In this document: one piece after another, positions 46,421 to 58,210 of the stretch | How positions within the stretch are numbered: position 1 is the stretch's first letter | Layout of the letters: every line of letters starts with the position of its first letter | Assembly (NCBI GenBank): GCA_030847615.1 | Contig: JAUMIR010000001.1 | Location: 180,005,001 to 180,069,000, forward strand | Reading direction: 5' to 3' | DNA from: Gambelia wislizenii | Lineage: Eukaryota > Chordata > Lepidosauria > Squamata > Crotaphytidae | DNA length: 64,000 bases | Made by a program: the position numbers and the translations under genes | The notes under the pieces: model-generated | The model's input: only the letters and a program-made list of their open reading frames with translations | The model's database searches: none | Told to the model about the DNA's origin: nothing

Positions 46421-47793
46421 GGGGGGGGGTCTGGGTACTAGTATCTAGGATCCCGATGTAAATATTTTGGGAGGAATGGGAGAAAGAAAAAGAAAAAAAA
46501 AGGAAAAAAAAGGAGGGGGATCCGAATTTATAGGGATACGAAGATTGAAATTAAAAATAAAAATAAAATAAAATAAAAAGTAAAAGAAAACGAGGCAAGA
46601 TCTTCAATGGCACCCAAAAAAAAAAAAGAAAGAAAGAGTTGGGCACCCCCGAATAAGCCTCCCCTGGGAGGAAAAAGAAAAAATAAATAAATAAAATAAA
46701 AAAAAAGAGAGAGAAAAAAGGGGGGACAAAGGGGAAAAAAGAGAGGGAGAGAAAAAAAATATATAGGGAAACAGGCAGGTTAAAATAGCTGCTGGACCCC
46801 CAGATGTTAGATCAAAAATTCATATATGGACTGAAAAGACAACTCAAAAAGGAACCAGAAAAAAAAAAGAAAAAGCAACAAAGGAAAAAAAGAAAAAAAA
46901 CAAGAGGTAAAAAAAAGACACGTATATTGCCTTAGTTTAACTGGGCTTTTCAGGCTGAGTGTCTTGGCTGCCTTCCAAGCATGTGCTTGAAGGTTTTATG
47001 CTTTAGCTTTTTCAAGGTCACTTGTATAAGGTTTGCTATGGCAGTTATGACTCAGCATCAGCCAAGACTATATCAACAAATTTAAATCAGGACGATGAGA
47101 AAAAAAAAAACAACTGTGAGAAATATAAGGGAGGAAAGAAAGGGAAAAAAAAGCTACAGAAAAATATATGTGCAAAAATACAAAATATTGGATCAAAGTA
47201 GAAGTATGAATATGAAAAATAACCAATGCTAGCAGAGAAGAAATAACAAAAGATATCAAAATATAAAATATATATATAAAAAAAATGCCAATATTGCACA
47301 ACTACAAACTTGCAAAAAAAAGAAAGAAAAAATAAAAAAGAAAAGAAAAGAAAAGAAAAATAATAGAGCAATGAAAAAAAAAAAACCAAGACAAGTCCAA
47401 TGTCACCTTACCACCAAAAGGAAAAGAAAATAATAATGGTTGCCTTAGTTTAAAAAATCAAAAAACAAAGCCAGAAAAATGGATAAGCAACTGCTAAGTG
47501 TCTATGTAACTGTTTCACTTCAAGAACTTATGGCAATGCCCAATGGTACAAAAAGAAGGAACAAATAACAAAAGCAGAAAGAAAAAAATATAAAAAAGCA
47601 AAAAAAAAAAACAAAAAAAAAACACAGTCCTGTTCCGTTTTCCACCTGGGCTGGTAGCTCAATTTTACACAAATAACACAAATAACAGATAGCTCAAAGT
47701 CAATTCAGTCCCATGAAGATAGTGCTCTATATACAAAGGGGAATTACAGCCTCCCAAGATCAAGCTCCACGGACCTTTCTAAGCAGTTTTCTT

Positions 47794-48093
47794 TCATTCA
47801 CACCGTGGTGTCTGGCGGCTTCTTCTGCGAGTGGTGAGTTTGCCTCTCGCCCCACTCTTCATCCGCTGCGGCTGGAAACCGCCATTCAGCTTCGGTGCGC
47901 CCGCTCCACCACACTCACCCTTCTTCTGAGCGGGTAGTGCACCCGAGCCCGTTTCAGACGGCACCTTTTGGACCCCCTCGCCTGGGGGACCTTGCGTTAG
48001 GGTTTGGGGGGCTTTTTCACCCCCGATGGTTTTACCCTTTGCCGCTGCGGAGGCTATAGGACCGGAGCTCCTCTCGCTCGGTCGTCGCTTCAC
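47794..48093 (-). CDS. Small open frame at the 5' end of the inner L1 (doubtful)
   Basis: 99 codons starting MKRRPSERSSGPIASAAAK, in L1 sense orientation, within the CpG-rich first 330 bp. Very basic and Ser/Gly/Pro-rich. No family recognised. GC-rich DNA has few stops, so chance is a serious alternative; compare other copies before believing it. Confidence 0.2.
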   Translation of the reverse strand: MKRRPSERSSGPIASAAAKGKTIGGEKAPQTLTQGPPGEGVQKVPSETGSGALPAQKKGECGGAGAPKLNGGFQPQRMKSGARGKLTTRRRSRQTPRCE

Positions 48094-48127
48094 TCCGTCC
48101 CAGACCGGAAGTCTCCCAGACCGGAAG

Positions 48128-48208
48128 AGAATAGTCTGCTGGACTTATAAGAACTTGGAACAGAAGAAAGGGGAAAAAAACCAATTTAAGTTGGTGACAG
48201 TGCATTAA
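48128..48208 (+). pseudogene. Probable C-terminal end of inner L1 ORF1
   Basis: Short open stretch ending at TAA 48206-48208; CWTYKNLEQKKGEKN resembles in place and spacing the KELWMKYKREF end of the outer ORF1. If so, only a few tens of bases were lost at the inversion junction. Alignment is weak. Confidence 0.4.
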
Positions 48209-48416
48209 CGTAAAAAGAGAAAGTCAAAAATAAAGAGATTTAGAAATTTGTATCAGACTGAATAAAATTTGTTATAGTTAAAATAATCTAAGGTAGCTAA
48301 GATATTTGTGTGTGTTTATATATATTGATACAGGTGTATACATAGTTAAAAGATTGTTGATTAATAGTAGTATTATTACTGTGGGGTTAACTAACTTGAA
48401 AATTAGTACAAAACAG

Positions 48417-51400
48417 ATGGGTACAACAAAGTTTTTGACTTGGAATGTCAAGGGATTAAATGCTGAAAAGAAAAGAAAATTAGTATTTCATCATCTTAAG
48501 AAAAATAAATCTGATATTATTTGCCTACAGGAGACTAGGATAAAAAAGACACATGAGCATTTGTTAACATGTAATTTTTTAGGCGATGTCTTTATATCAT
48601 CAAATGTAAAAAAGAAAAGAGGTGTGGCATTATATGTAAATCCCCGGTTAAGACCAACTTTGATTTTAGCCGATGAGAAGGGAAGATTTATAATGGTAGA
48701 AGTAATTATAGACAACATTAAAATACTAGTGTTGGGTATCTATGTTCCCATAGAGGAGAAGTTTAAATTCTTTGGGGAGTTAAAAAATAAAATTGGGCAT
48801 CTAGGCTATAATAATTGGTGTTTGTTAGGGGATTTCAATGGGGTGGTGGAACTAAAGTTGGATAGACGTACAGAGACAAGCAATAAAAACAAAAGTAATA
48901 GAAAATACCAAGGGAAACTAACTGAAGATTTTTTTGATATAGTAGAAGAGTTACAGCTAACTGATATCTGGAGATTTAAAGAAGGAGCAACCAGGAATTA
49001 TACTTATTACTCAGAGGTACATTGTTCTTTTTCAAGGATTGATATGATTTGGATTAGTACAAATTTAATAAATAAGGTTAAGAAAGTGGATATTCTACCT
49101 AAACCATTATCAGACCATAACCCGGTTCAAATGATGATGAAAGGTGCTAAAGAGATGTCTAATTGGAGAATAAACGAAGCTTTGTTGCAAAAGAAAGAGG
49201 TAATAGAAGACGGGAAAAAGAAGTTAAAAGAATATTTTGAATTGAATTTAAACAACGGAGTTAAAAATAGTGTAGTTTGGGACGCCGGGAAAGCAGTGAT
49301 GAGGGGTGTTTTCAAAAACTGGAATGTTATAATTAATAAGAGGAAACAAGCAGAGCAGAAAATATTATTAGATGAGATAAAAATAGGTGAACAGGAATTA
49401 ATGAAGAATCCGCACAATAAGAAAATTAAGAAGCAGATTAAAATATTGCAGGAGCAGTTAGCTATGACTATGACAGAGGAGATAAAGAAAAAATTAGATT
49501 TTTTAAAACAGAAAGATTTCGAATTTGGCAACAAGCCGGGTAGGTGGTTGGCTTATAGGTTGAGGAAGGAAAGAGCGAAAAGACTGATCACCAAAATTAA
49601 AACAGGAGACAAAGAAATTATTGATGAAACACAAATCCAGAAAATATTCCATAATTATTTTAAGACAATATACCAAAAGAAGGAAATATCCCCAGTAAAG
49701 ATAGATGAATATATTAAAAGATGTAATATTGCTAAAGTAACCGATTCCCAAAAAATGGAATTGAATAAGGATATAACAATGGAAGAAATTATGGCTACTA
49801 TAAAGAGGATGAAACCCAATAAGACACCAGGGCCAGATGGTCTGCCAGCAGAATATTATAAAACTTTTCAATTAGAACTAATTGCCCCTTTCTCAATGGT
49901 TCTACAGGATATATTAAAGAAGGACGAAATCCCTAATAGTTGGAAGGAGGCAAATATAGTACTTATTCCAAAAGAAGGGAAAGATCAATTACAATTAAAA
50001 AATTACCATCCTATTTCATTGTTAAATGAGGATTATAAAATTTTTAAAGCGCTATTGGCAAACAGACTCAAGAAATTCTTACAAGATTATATTCAAAATG
50101 ATCAAAATGGATTCCTCCCCAAAAGACAAATAAAGGATAATATTAGGTCAGTAATTGATATATTAGAGTATTTACATTACCGTAATGAGATTAAAGGAGC
50201 ATTAGTTTTTTTGGATGCTGAAAAAGCGTTTGATAACTTGAATTGGGCTTTCATGATAAAAGTGATAGAAAAAATGGATTTTGGCCAAAATTTTTGCAAG
50301 TGGATTCTAATGATTTATGGGGAACAAAAAGCTAGATTAGTAATAAATGGGAAATTGACTGAGGAACTAAAAATTGAGAAAGGTACCAGACAAGGATGTC
50401 CTTTGTCCCCTCTATTGTTTATTTTGATATTAGAAATTTTAATCAACGAAATAAGGAAAGATAAAGGAATTAAAGGTATCAGGATTAAGAAAGAAGAATA
50501 TAAAGTGAAAGCATTTGCTGACAATTTAGTTCTTATTTTAGAGAATCCACTAATGGGAGTGGATAGACTAATGAGAAAAATAGAAGAATTTGGGAAGGTA
50601 GCAGGATTTACAGTTAATAAAGAAAAAACAAAAATTTTAACTAAGAATTTAGATTGGAAAGAAAAAGAGGAATTAGAAAAGATTTCAAAATGTGAGATAG
50701 TAAAAAAAGTAAGATATTTAGGAATTAATTTGACAACGAACAACCAGCAATTATTCCAGAACAATTACGAGACGACTTGGAAAACTATTAAAAATGATCT
50801 GAGTAGATGGCAAGGACTGAATATATCATTACTAGGTAGAATAGCCACCGTGAAAATGAATGTACTACCAAAGCTAATGTTTCTCTTTCAAACAATTCCA
50901 ATAATAATCTCAAATAAAATTTTCAGGAATTGGCAGAAGGATTTAATCAAATTTTTATGGGCAGGGAGGAAACCCAGAATTAAGTGGAAACTTTTAACAG
51001 ATGATAGAGAAAGAGGTGGACTGGGCTTACCAGACTTGAGAATTTACTTTGAAGCGACAGGCCTTTCCTGGATAAAACAATGGGTAACTTTGGAGAATAA
51101 AAGAGATTTGGAAATTGAGGGATTCGATTTAAAACTAGGTTGGCATGGATATCTGGGATATAATAAGACTAAAATGGTGAAAGATTTTAAAAATCATGTA
51201 ATAAGAAGATCACTGATTCGAATTTGGGAGAAATACAAAGCCAGAATATGCCCAAAAATCCCAGGCTGGCTATCCCCTCAAGAGGCCTTTTGTAAAAATG
51301 AACTGAGAGATTATAATTGGATAACATATCGGGAAATTATGAAAAAAAAAAGGAAACAAATGGGAAATCAAAGATTGGCAGGAGTTGGTGTCAGAAGGTA

Positions 51401-52200
51401 TCCAAATGCAATGGTTAAGTTATTATCAGATTCGCTCCAGAGTTAAAGAAGATCTAAAAGAAAGACAATATGAAGATGAGGTGTCAGATTTTGAAAAATT
51501 AATGATGTCAGACAATAAGAATCTAATTGGCAAACTTTACAAAATGCTATTACAGTGGCATAAGGAAGACGAACAAGTAAAGGATTGCATGGTGAAGTGG
51601 GCCAGAGACATAGGGGAAATTATTCAATTAGAACAATGCGAAGCTGTTTGGAGAAGGGATTTGAAGTTCACCTGTTGTTATAATCTAAAGGAAAATTTTT
51701 ATAAAGTAATGTACAGGTGGTATATGACACCACGGAAGTTAGCCAAAATGAAAAAAGGTTTCTCCTCGCTTTGTTGGAAATGTAAGGCCTGCCCGGGCTC
51801 CCTATACCATATGTGGTGGGAATGTAATAGAATAAGAAGATATTGGGGGAAAATTAATAAAGAAATAGAGAAAATTATTGGAATGGATTTAGACCTGAGA
51901 CCCCACCTACATCTGTTAAATATGATTGACATAGAAAATCCCAAAGAAAAGGAACATAGATCCCTAATACTTTATTTGGTTACGGCAGCAAGGTTGGTCT
52001 TAGCCAAAAATTGGAGAAATGAAGAAGTACCATCAAAAGCAGAATGGATAGAAAAAGTTATGGAATTAGCTAAATTAGACAAATTAACCAATTGGATGAG
52101 GAAAAAAACAACAGAAGAGTATACAAAGATATGGGAACCATTTATAAAGTACTGTAAACAAAAAGAAGGAAAAATATCTGCCTTGGGTTTTTATAGTTAA
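48417..52200 (+). pseudogene. Inner L1 ORF2 (endonuclease-reverse transcriptase), one frameshift, FADN
   Basis: Protein of about 1,260 residues that nicks target DNA and primes reverse transcription. The ATG at 48417 (MGTTKFLTWNVKGLN) is chosen over an in-frame ATG at 48306, because L1 ORF2 begins at this motif. Endonuclease blocks: ICLQETR, LLGDFNGVVE and LSDHNPVQ, all intact (residues 1-235). Reverse transcriptase: KTPGPDGLPAEYY (about 465), NYHPISLLNEDYKIF (His for Arg), FLDAEKAFDNLNW (about 597), GTRQGCPLSPLLF (about 655) and AFADNLVLI (about 698), where the second catalytic Asp is Asn. A frameshift in the A10 run at 51342-51351 ends the first frame at 51446; the right frame continues with EIKDWQELVSEG. 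The Cys/His motif CWKCKACPGSLYHMWWEC is near 51772. Confidence 0.94.
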
Positions 52201-52822
52201 ACAGATATTACTTATACGTAAAAAACCTTTTTTCTTTTAGACACACTGTGACATGGGGAATTAAGGAATAAGAGGAGAGGGAATAGTTAAGTGATGATCA
52301 ACGGTCATAGGATAAGGGCATTATGCCCTCACTAAATTAGATATTATCTGTTGGTAGGAACTAACGATAAATCACAGTGGAAAATAAGGATAACACGAAG
52401 ATAATGTAGGTATTTTAGATTTACTGGTAGAAAGTGTGAAATTAAGGATAAAATTAATTTGAATAGGAGGGTTATTTTAGATTGTGGAATAAAGCCAAGC
52501 AAGATCAAGTGGGAAGTCTTTTAACAGTTTGTGTTATGTGTAAGTATTATATAAGTTAAATATTTAAGTTAAATACTTTGTAGATGTCGGGTGTTGGGTA
52601 TCTTTTCTTGTTCGTCTTTGTTTTTGTTTTCTTTTCTCTTTGTGCATTGTATTTAGTATATGGAATATTGCATATTATATATTATTGTTTTTGTTTTTTG
52701 TTGTTTGTTTTTTTTTCCTTGCTCTCAAAGTCATGTGTATATGTTTTTGTAATCTTAATTGCTTGTTGTGTGTTATATTCATTCAATAAATAATAAAAAA
52801 ATTAAAATAATAATTAAAAAAA
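52201..52822 (+). other. Inner L1 3' UTR and tail
   Basis: 622 bp after the ORF2 stop, with a T/G-rich stretch at 52590-52720, AATAAA at 52785-52790, and an A-rich, TAA-interrupted tail. Confidence 0.85.
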
Positions 52823-52841
52823 AGAAACGCAGAAAATTTTT
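52823..52841. repeat. Target-site duplication of inner L1, right
   Basis: Matches 45182-45200 over 19 bp; outer ORF2 resumes here. Confidence 0.95.
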
Positions 52842-55800
52842 TCATTATTTGAACAAACAGAAATGAGACATTGTATGTTTACAAGAATCAAAAATTAAAC
52901 AAACTGATAAACATCTGATTATAAATAAAGGTTTGGGTAAAGTATATATGTCTTCAGCTAAGACCAAAAAAAAAAAAAGGTGTTATACTTTATGTAAATA
53001 ATAAGCTTAATTCAAAAGAAATTTTTAACGACACACTGGGACACTTAATTGGGGTGGTTAAATATAAATGATAGAAAATATTTAATTGTTGGGGTATATG
53101 GCCCAATGAAGAATAAACAAAAATTCTATATGGGTTTGATGATGAAGATAAAATAATTAAAATATGATCTATTAATGATGGGAGATTATAATGGGGTGAT
53201 AAACCCAAAACTTGATAGAAAATCTGACAAAGAAATAAAGAAGGATCAGGGTAAACTTCTGCAAACTTTCTTCCATTTGATGGAAGAACTAGAATTGCAA
53301 GATGTTTGGAGACTAAGACATAAAACAGCCAAGGAATACACATTTTACTCAGAAAGGCACAAGTCTTTGCTGAGGTTAGACATGTTCCTAATTTCAAAAT
53401 TATGGGCATTGAAGGTAGTTAAAATGGATATACTACCTAGGAACATGTCAGACCATAATGCCATTTTGCTTAGTATACAGAATGAAAAATCACAATGAAA
53501 TTGGCAACTGGATGAATCCTTATTAAAAGATAAAAATATATTAAAGAAAGCTAGAGAAAGAATTGATCTGTATTTTGAAGAAAATAGTATGGAAGGTATG
53601 GGTTTAACAATGATATGGGATGCGGGGAAACCTGTGATGCGGGTTTTTTTTATACAGCAGAAGGCTATTAAGAAAACAAAACAAAAAGAGAAGACAGAAA
53701 AAATAAATAATCTAATTAAAGAAAAGGAATTTCAGCTAATAAAAGAACCAGCAAAAGTAAAAATTAGCGAAGAGAAAAAATATTACAAAAACAATTAGAC
53801 ATTACACTAGCAGAAGATTTAGGGGAATAATTAAGAATAAATAAACAAAAATACTTTGAGTATGCTAATAAACCTGGAAAATTGTTAGCACATCAAATTA
53901 GATGAAAATGTGAAAGAAATGTAATTCAAGGAATAAAAACTAAAGGGAAAATAAAATATGATCAGAATTCGATTAAAAGTGCCTTTGTTGAATTTTACAC
54001 CAGCTATTCCAAAGAAAAACAACCCCAGAGGATAAAATAGAAGAATTCCTAAATAAAAATGGATTAGTGACAATTGCAGAAGACCAAAGGGAAAAACTAA
54101 ATGAACCAATAACAAGAGAAGAGATTGCTTCAGCTATAAAAAGAGGGAAACTAGGTAAAGCACCCGGACCTGATAGATTACCCATGGCTTTTTATAAAGC
54201 CCTAAAGCACCAAATAATCATTCCACTTCAAAAGTTATTGAATAAGATAAAAGATAAAGATATGCCAACATCTTGGAAGCAAGCTCAAATCAGTTTAATA
54301 CATAAGGAAGGAGGAGACCCTTATGATGTAGTCAATTATAGACCTATATCCTTGTTAAACCAAGATTACAAACTATTTATAGATATATTAGCATATAGAT
54401 TAAAGACAGTTTTAACAAGTTGGATAAAAGAGGAACAGAATGGTTTTCTTCCAAATAGACATATTAAAGAGAATACCAGGACTTTATTGAATGCTATAGA
54501 ATACTATAGAAAACATCCCAATAAAAAGGCAGCAATTTTTTTTTTTTTAGATATCGAGAAAGCCTTTGACAGTGTGAGCTGGCCCCTGATAATTAAGATT
54601 TTGGAAAAAATAAATTGTGGAACAGAATTTATAAAGTGGATTAGAGCTATATATTCAACTTAAAATACTACGATAATTATTAATGGGGAAAATACCAAAA
54701 AAATTGACATATCAAGGGGTACCAGACAAGGCTGTCCAATATCTCTGTTACTATTCATTTTGGTGATGTAATTATTAATTAATAATATTAAAAACTCTCA
54801 AATTAAAGGGATAAAAATCAAAGGAAGGGAAATAAAAATTAGAGCTTACGCAGATGACGTGATGTTGATTGTAGATAACCCTGAAGAAAATATTGTGGAA
54901 GTGGTGAAATTACTGAAAGAATTTGCAATGATTTCAGGGTTGAAAATAAATAAGAACAAAACAGTGATGTTGGCATTCAATTTAACAAAAGTGGAAAAGG
55001 ATTGGATCGTGGAGACATCGGGGTATAGCTGGGAAAAGAGACTAAAATATTTGGGAATTTCCATCACAAAAAATAACAGTGATTTAATGAGAAATAACTA
55101 TCAAAAATTATGGAAAACTATTAAGGAAGATTTGGTGAAATGGTCAAGATTGAGATTTTCCCTTTTAGGGAGAATATCAATAATAAAGATGAACGTACTT
55201 CCGAAAATGCTGTTTCTTTTCCAGACAATTCGTATTATCAACAATGACAGCATTATATATAAATGGCAAAAAGAAATAACTAAGTTTATATGGCAAGGGA
55301 AAAAATCAAGGATAAAATTAAGGAACTTACAAGACGTAAAGAGTAGAGGAGGTCTAGGATTGCCTAACCTCAAATTATATTTTCATGCCTGTTGTTTAGA
55401 ATGGATTAAATGCTGGATAAAGTTTGATAACGAAGATATATTAGCAATAGAAGGAGAAGATTTGAGATACAGATGGCATGCTTATTTGTGGTTTAATAAA
55501 GATATAGTTAATAATGAGATAAACGACCACTATATAAGAAGACCACTACTGAAGGTATGGAAAAAATACAAGGCCAAAATAGGGATTAATACCCCGAAAT
55601 GGATATCACCCCAGGAATCCTTCTATAGAAGAGAACAGATTCCACGTGTGAAATGGTTAAAATATCAAGACCTCATAGATTGGAATAATAATCAATTAAC
55701 AATAAAAACCCAAGATCAATTAAAAGCACAAGGTATAATATGTCATTGGTGGTAGTATAGACAAATTTGGGAAAAACTAAAGTTAGATATTAAATTGTAT

Positions 55801-56631
55801 GGTATAAAGAATACGAACTCAAAGATGGAAGAAATACTGACCTCGGAGAGACAGAAAGACTTGTCTAGGATCCACAAAGAATTATTAGATTGGGACTGTG
55901 AGGAGGAAATAATCAAAGAACCCATGATAAAATGGGCACAAAATATCAAACACCCAATAATGATGGAAGCATGGGAAAAGTTGTGGAATAAAACAATGAA
56001 GTTGACACAGGACCTGAAGGAAAATTGTTGGAAGATGATTTATAGGTAGTACTTAACACCTGATAAGATAGCACGAATATATAAACATACTGAAAACAAA
56101 TGTTGGAAATGTAAAGAGGAGGGTGGTACCTTTTACCATTGTTGGTGGACATGTAAAGTAACACACAGATATTGGTCTACAATGCATAAGGAAATTGAGA
56201 AAATATTGAAAGTTCACCTTCAGATGTGCCCAGAATGTTATCTACTATGTATTCTAGATGAGTACATTACAAAACCCCAACATAGAATATTATTTTATTT
56301 AATTTTAGCTGCTAGAATAGTTTTTGCTAGACATTGGAAAAAAGGAAGTATACCATCAAAGGATGAATGGTACCTTAAGATAGTTGAATTAATTTACTTG
56401 GACAAAATTACTCAAGTTATAAGAGAAAACACTTTAGAGAATTTTGAAGCAGAATGGAAGGAGATAAAATCATATTTACAAGAAATTTGGGGTAAATGGA
56501 TTGAAGGGGGATTACTTATTTTAAAAAACAACTTAAAATTAGACCTGTTATACTTTAGCTCAAAAAAAAAAAAAGGGAGGTTGACTCAATTAAGATTTGC
56601 CTTAGAAAGGCAATGCAATATAGGAAAATAG

Positions 56632-56927
56632 AGTTATAGTTTAATCTTAATGGGAAGCAACAAATGAGTTGGTTTGAAAGAATGAGAGCAGGAAGTGAAG
56701 GGGATGAGTGGAGAAGAGAAAGGACAAGATAGTGATAGATATAGAGATAGAAGAATTTTTAATTTTAGGAAAAATTATTGAACAAACAAGAGCAATTGTT
56801 TTTGTGTGTGTGTATGTTGGGAGTATGTAAGAAATTGGTTGTAAGACATTATTTGACATTTGTTTTGATTTGAAACAATATAATGTAAAGGCACTGTGAA
56901 AAGTTAATAAAAATGATTTGGAAAAAA
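56632..56927 (+). other. Outer L1 3' UTR and tail
   Basis: About 300 bp with a short GT run near 56801-56812, AATAAA at 56906-56911 and a short A tail. Confidence 0.8.
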
Positions 56928-56942
56928 AAAAAGAGGAGTGCT
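56928..56942. repeat. Target-site duplication of outer L1, right
   Basis: Exact copy of 43063-43077. Confidence 0.93.
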
Positions 56943-57864
56943 CTGCTCAACATACAATGCAAACACAGCCTTCCACAATCCATTGTTTTATTAATTTTCA
57001 ACAGTGAATCCTAGAATTAAGCATACTTTTTAAAAAAAAGTTTCAGATATGTTCATATGGAATAAAACATAACCATTCAAATAGTTTTGTTGTAAGAGAT
57101 TTTTATTTTTGCTAAATTGTTTACATATTTTGTTTTCCTCCAAATGTCAAAAAGACACCACATGTAATTTTTACAAATACAGTTCAAAGTGCTAAATTCT
57201 ATTGATAAGTGCTAACTACAGCAGAACCACTGAATCAATTGCTGAATGGTAAATCAATACTTTTGTAAAGTGATTCAATGGACCTATTCTGTTTAGGTTA
57301 GCAAATAGATTTATGCCGAACATGACAGTTTAACCAGTTATCTGATTAACCAACTAAAAGTAAACTGATTATTAAACTAAAATACTTTTAGTTTTTTAAA
57401 CTAAATTTTTAGGGGATGCTTAGTGGCGAATGTCTTCCATTGGTGACTTTTGTTCTCTCTCAATGCACAATTTTAGTGTAGCCTAAATGTTTGCCAACAT
57501 AGTTAACACTGGATTGGATAGTTGTGCAGACAATTCTACAATGAACCCCAAGTCCTTGAGCTTTCCCATTGTGCATGGCTGATTAGCTACCCACCCAAAA
57601 AATCAAACTGAGAGTTATAGGTGTGCTTTCAGACAGATCAGCTGCACTAGGGACCATGGTTATACAACCTCTTCAATGTTTCATGATTTTTATGCTACCA
57701 TAATGGCCCAACAGAATTCCAGCCATATACCTAGGTTCTGTCTTTTGTAAGAGAGCTTTTATATCTCTGGGTGGAATGTTCTCAGACCTCTCAGGATAAA
57801 AGATGATCTATAAATGTCAGCTGCTATTATCAAGAGACAGTGAAAAAAGATGGTATTTTCACAT
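56943..57864. other. Anonymous sequence
   Basis: AT-rich, nothing recognised. Confidence 0.5.
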
Positions 57865-58210
57865 GTAGTTGCACATTTATTTATTTATTCATTCATTTAT
57901 ATGCCACCTTTCTCCCAGAGTGGGACCCAAGGCAGTTCACAAGAATAATCAACTAAAACTAAACAATATTTTTTTAAAAAGACAATTAAAAATAATTACA
58001 TTAAAACCATATAAAATCATTTCAACAGCACACAAAAGTTTAAAAAAGCATAAGAAATCTCTTAGTGAGCAATTATATGTTAAAAGTCTGCTTAAACAAA
58101 AATATCTTTGGTGAAAAACACTGTTTTTTCACACTTATTTAAACAGAGCAAAAAGGCCATCTCAGCCAGTAAGTGATCCGATGGGGGGAACTTAGAAGAG
58201 TACAGTTCTG
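57865..58210. repeat. AT-rich interspersed repeat, copy 2
   Basis: ATTTATATGCCACCTTTCTC, then GACCCAAGGCAGTTCACAAG, then an A-rich body and AAAAAGGCCATCTCAGCC. Shares its opening with 13190 and 63810. Such segments are common in reptile genomes, possibly LINE 3' ends; class not determined. Confidence 0.6.

Larger units (their letters stand above)
45925..48127 (-). promoter_or_regulatory. Inner L1 5' UTR, inverted
   Basis: Read on the minus strand from 48127 it starts with a GC- and CpG-rich block of about 400 bp (48127-47750), then a T-rich middle (47640-46480), then a homopurine block (46420-45955) just upstream of ORF1. A CpG-rich first few hundred bases is the usual place of the L1 internal promoter; activity is inference. 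Confidence 0.75.
45201..52822 (+). mobile_element. Inner L1, full-length, 5' part inverted (twin priming)
   Basis: 7,622 bp bounded by a 19-bp duplication of the outer ORF2. The left part (45201-48127) holds ORF1 and the 5' UTR on the minus strand; the right part (48128-52822) holds the ORF1 tail, ORF2 and 3' UTR on the plus strand. This order is the classic product of twin priming during target-primed reverse transcription. AATAAA at 52785-52790 and an A-rich tail close the 3' end. ORF2 has one frameshift, so insertion is fairly recent compared with the host L1. Confidence 0.93.
45124..56631 (+). pseudogene. Outer L1 ORF2 (endonuclease-reverse transcriptase), split by the inner L1
   Basis: Start ATG at 45124 gives ILSWNIKGLNSPQKRRKF, then the reading is cut at 45200 by the inner L1 and resumes at 52842 with the HYLNKQK, CLQESKIK endonuclease block. 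MGDYNGVINPKLDR (about 53175) and MSDHNAILL (about 53448) are the D/N and SDH blocks. The reverse transcriptase has GKAPGPDRLP (54155), NYRPISLLNQDYKLF (54336), DIEKAFDSVSW (54553), GTRQGCPIS (54717) and an intact YADDVML at about 54847. A C-terminal CWKCKEEGGTFYHCWWTC zinc-type motif lies at about 56103. Stops at about 54661, 54768, 55753 and 56047, plus several frameshifts upstream, inactivate it. Confidence 0.9.
43078..56927 (+). mobile_element. Outer full-length L1, interrupted by a second L1
   Basis: Flanked by an exact 15-bp duplication, so both ends are defined. Without the inserted 7.6 kb it is about 6.2 kb: 5' UTR (43078-44045), ORF1, ORF2 and a 3' UTR with AATAAA at 56906-56911 and an A-rich tail. 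Many stops and frameshifts in both ORFs mark an older copy than the inserted one. Its 5' UTR is about half as long as the inner L1's and shows no similarity I can see, which suggests a separate L1 lineage. Confidence 0.92.

Noticed and set aside
45778..46448. Long plus-strand open frames rich in Ser, Pro, Leu and Phe
   Set aside because: Shadow of the homopyrimidine tract in the inverted L1 5' UTR; no codon structure or motif.
49127..50764. Minus-strand frames opposite L1 ORF2
   Set aside because: Antisense shadows, rich in Phe and Ile from A-rich sense codons.
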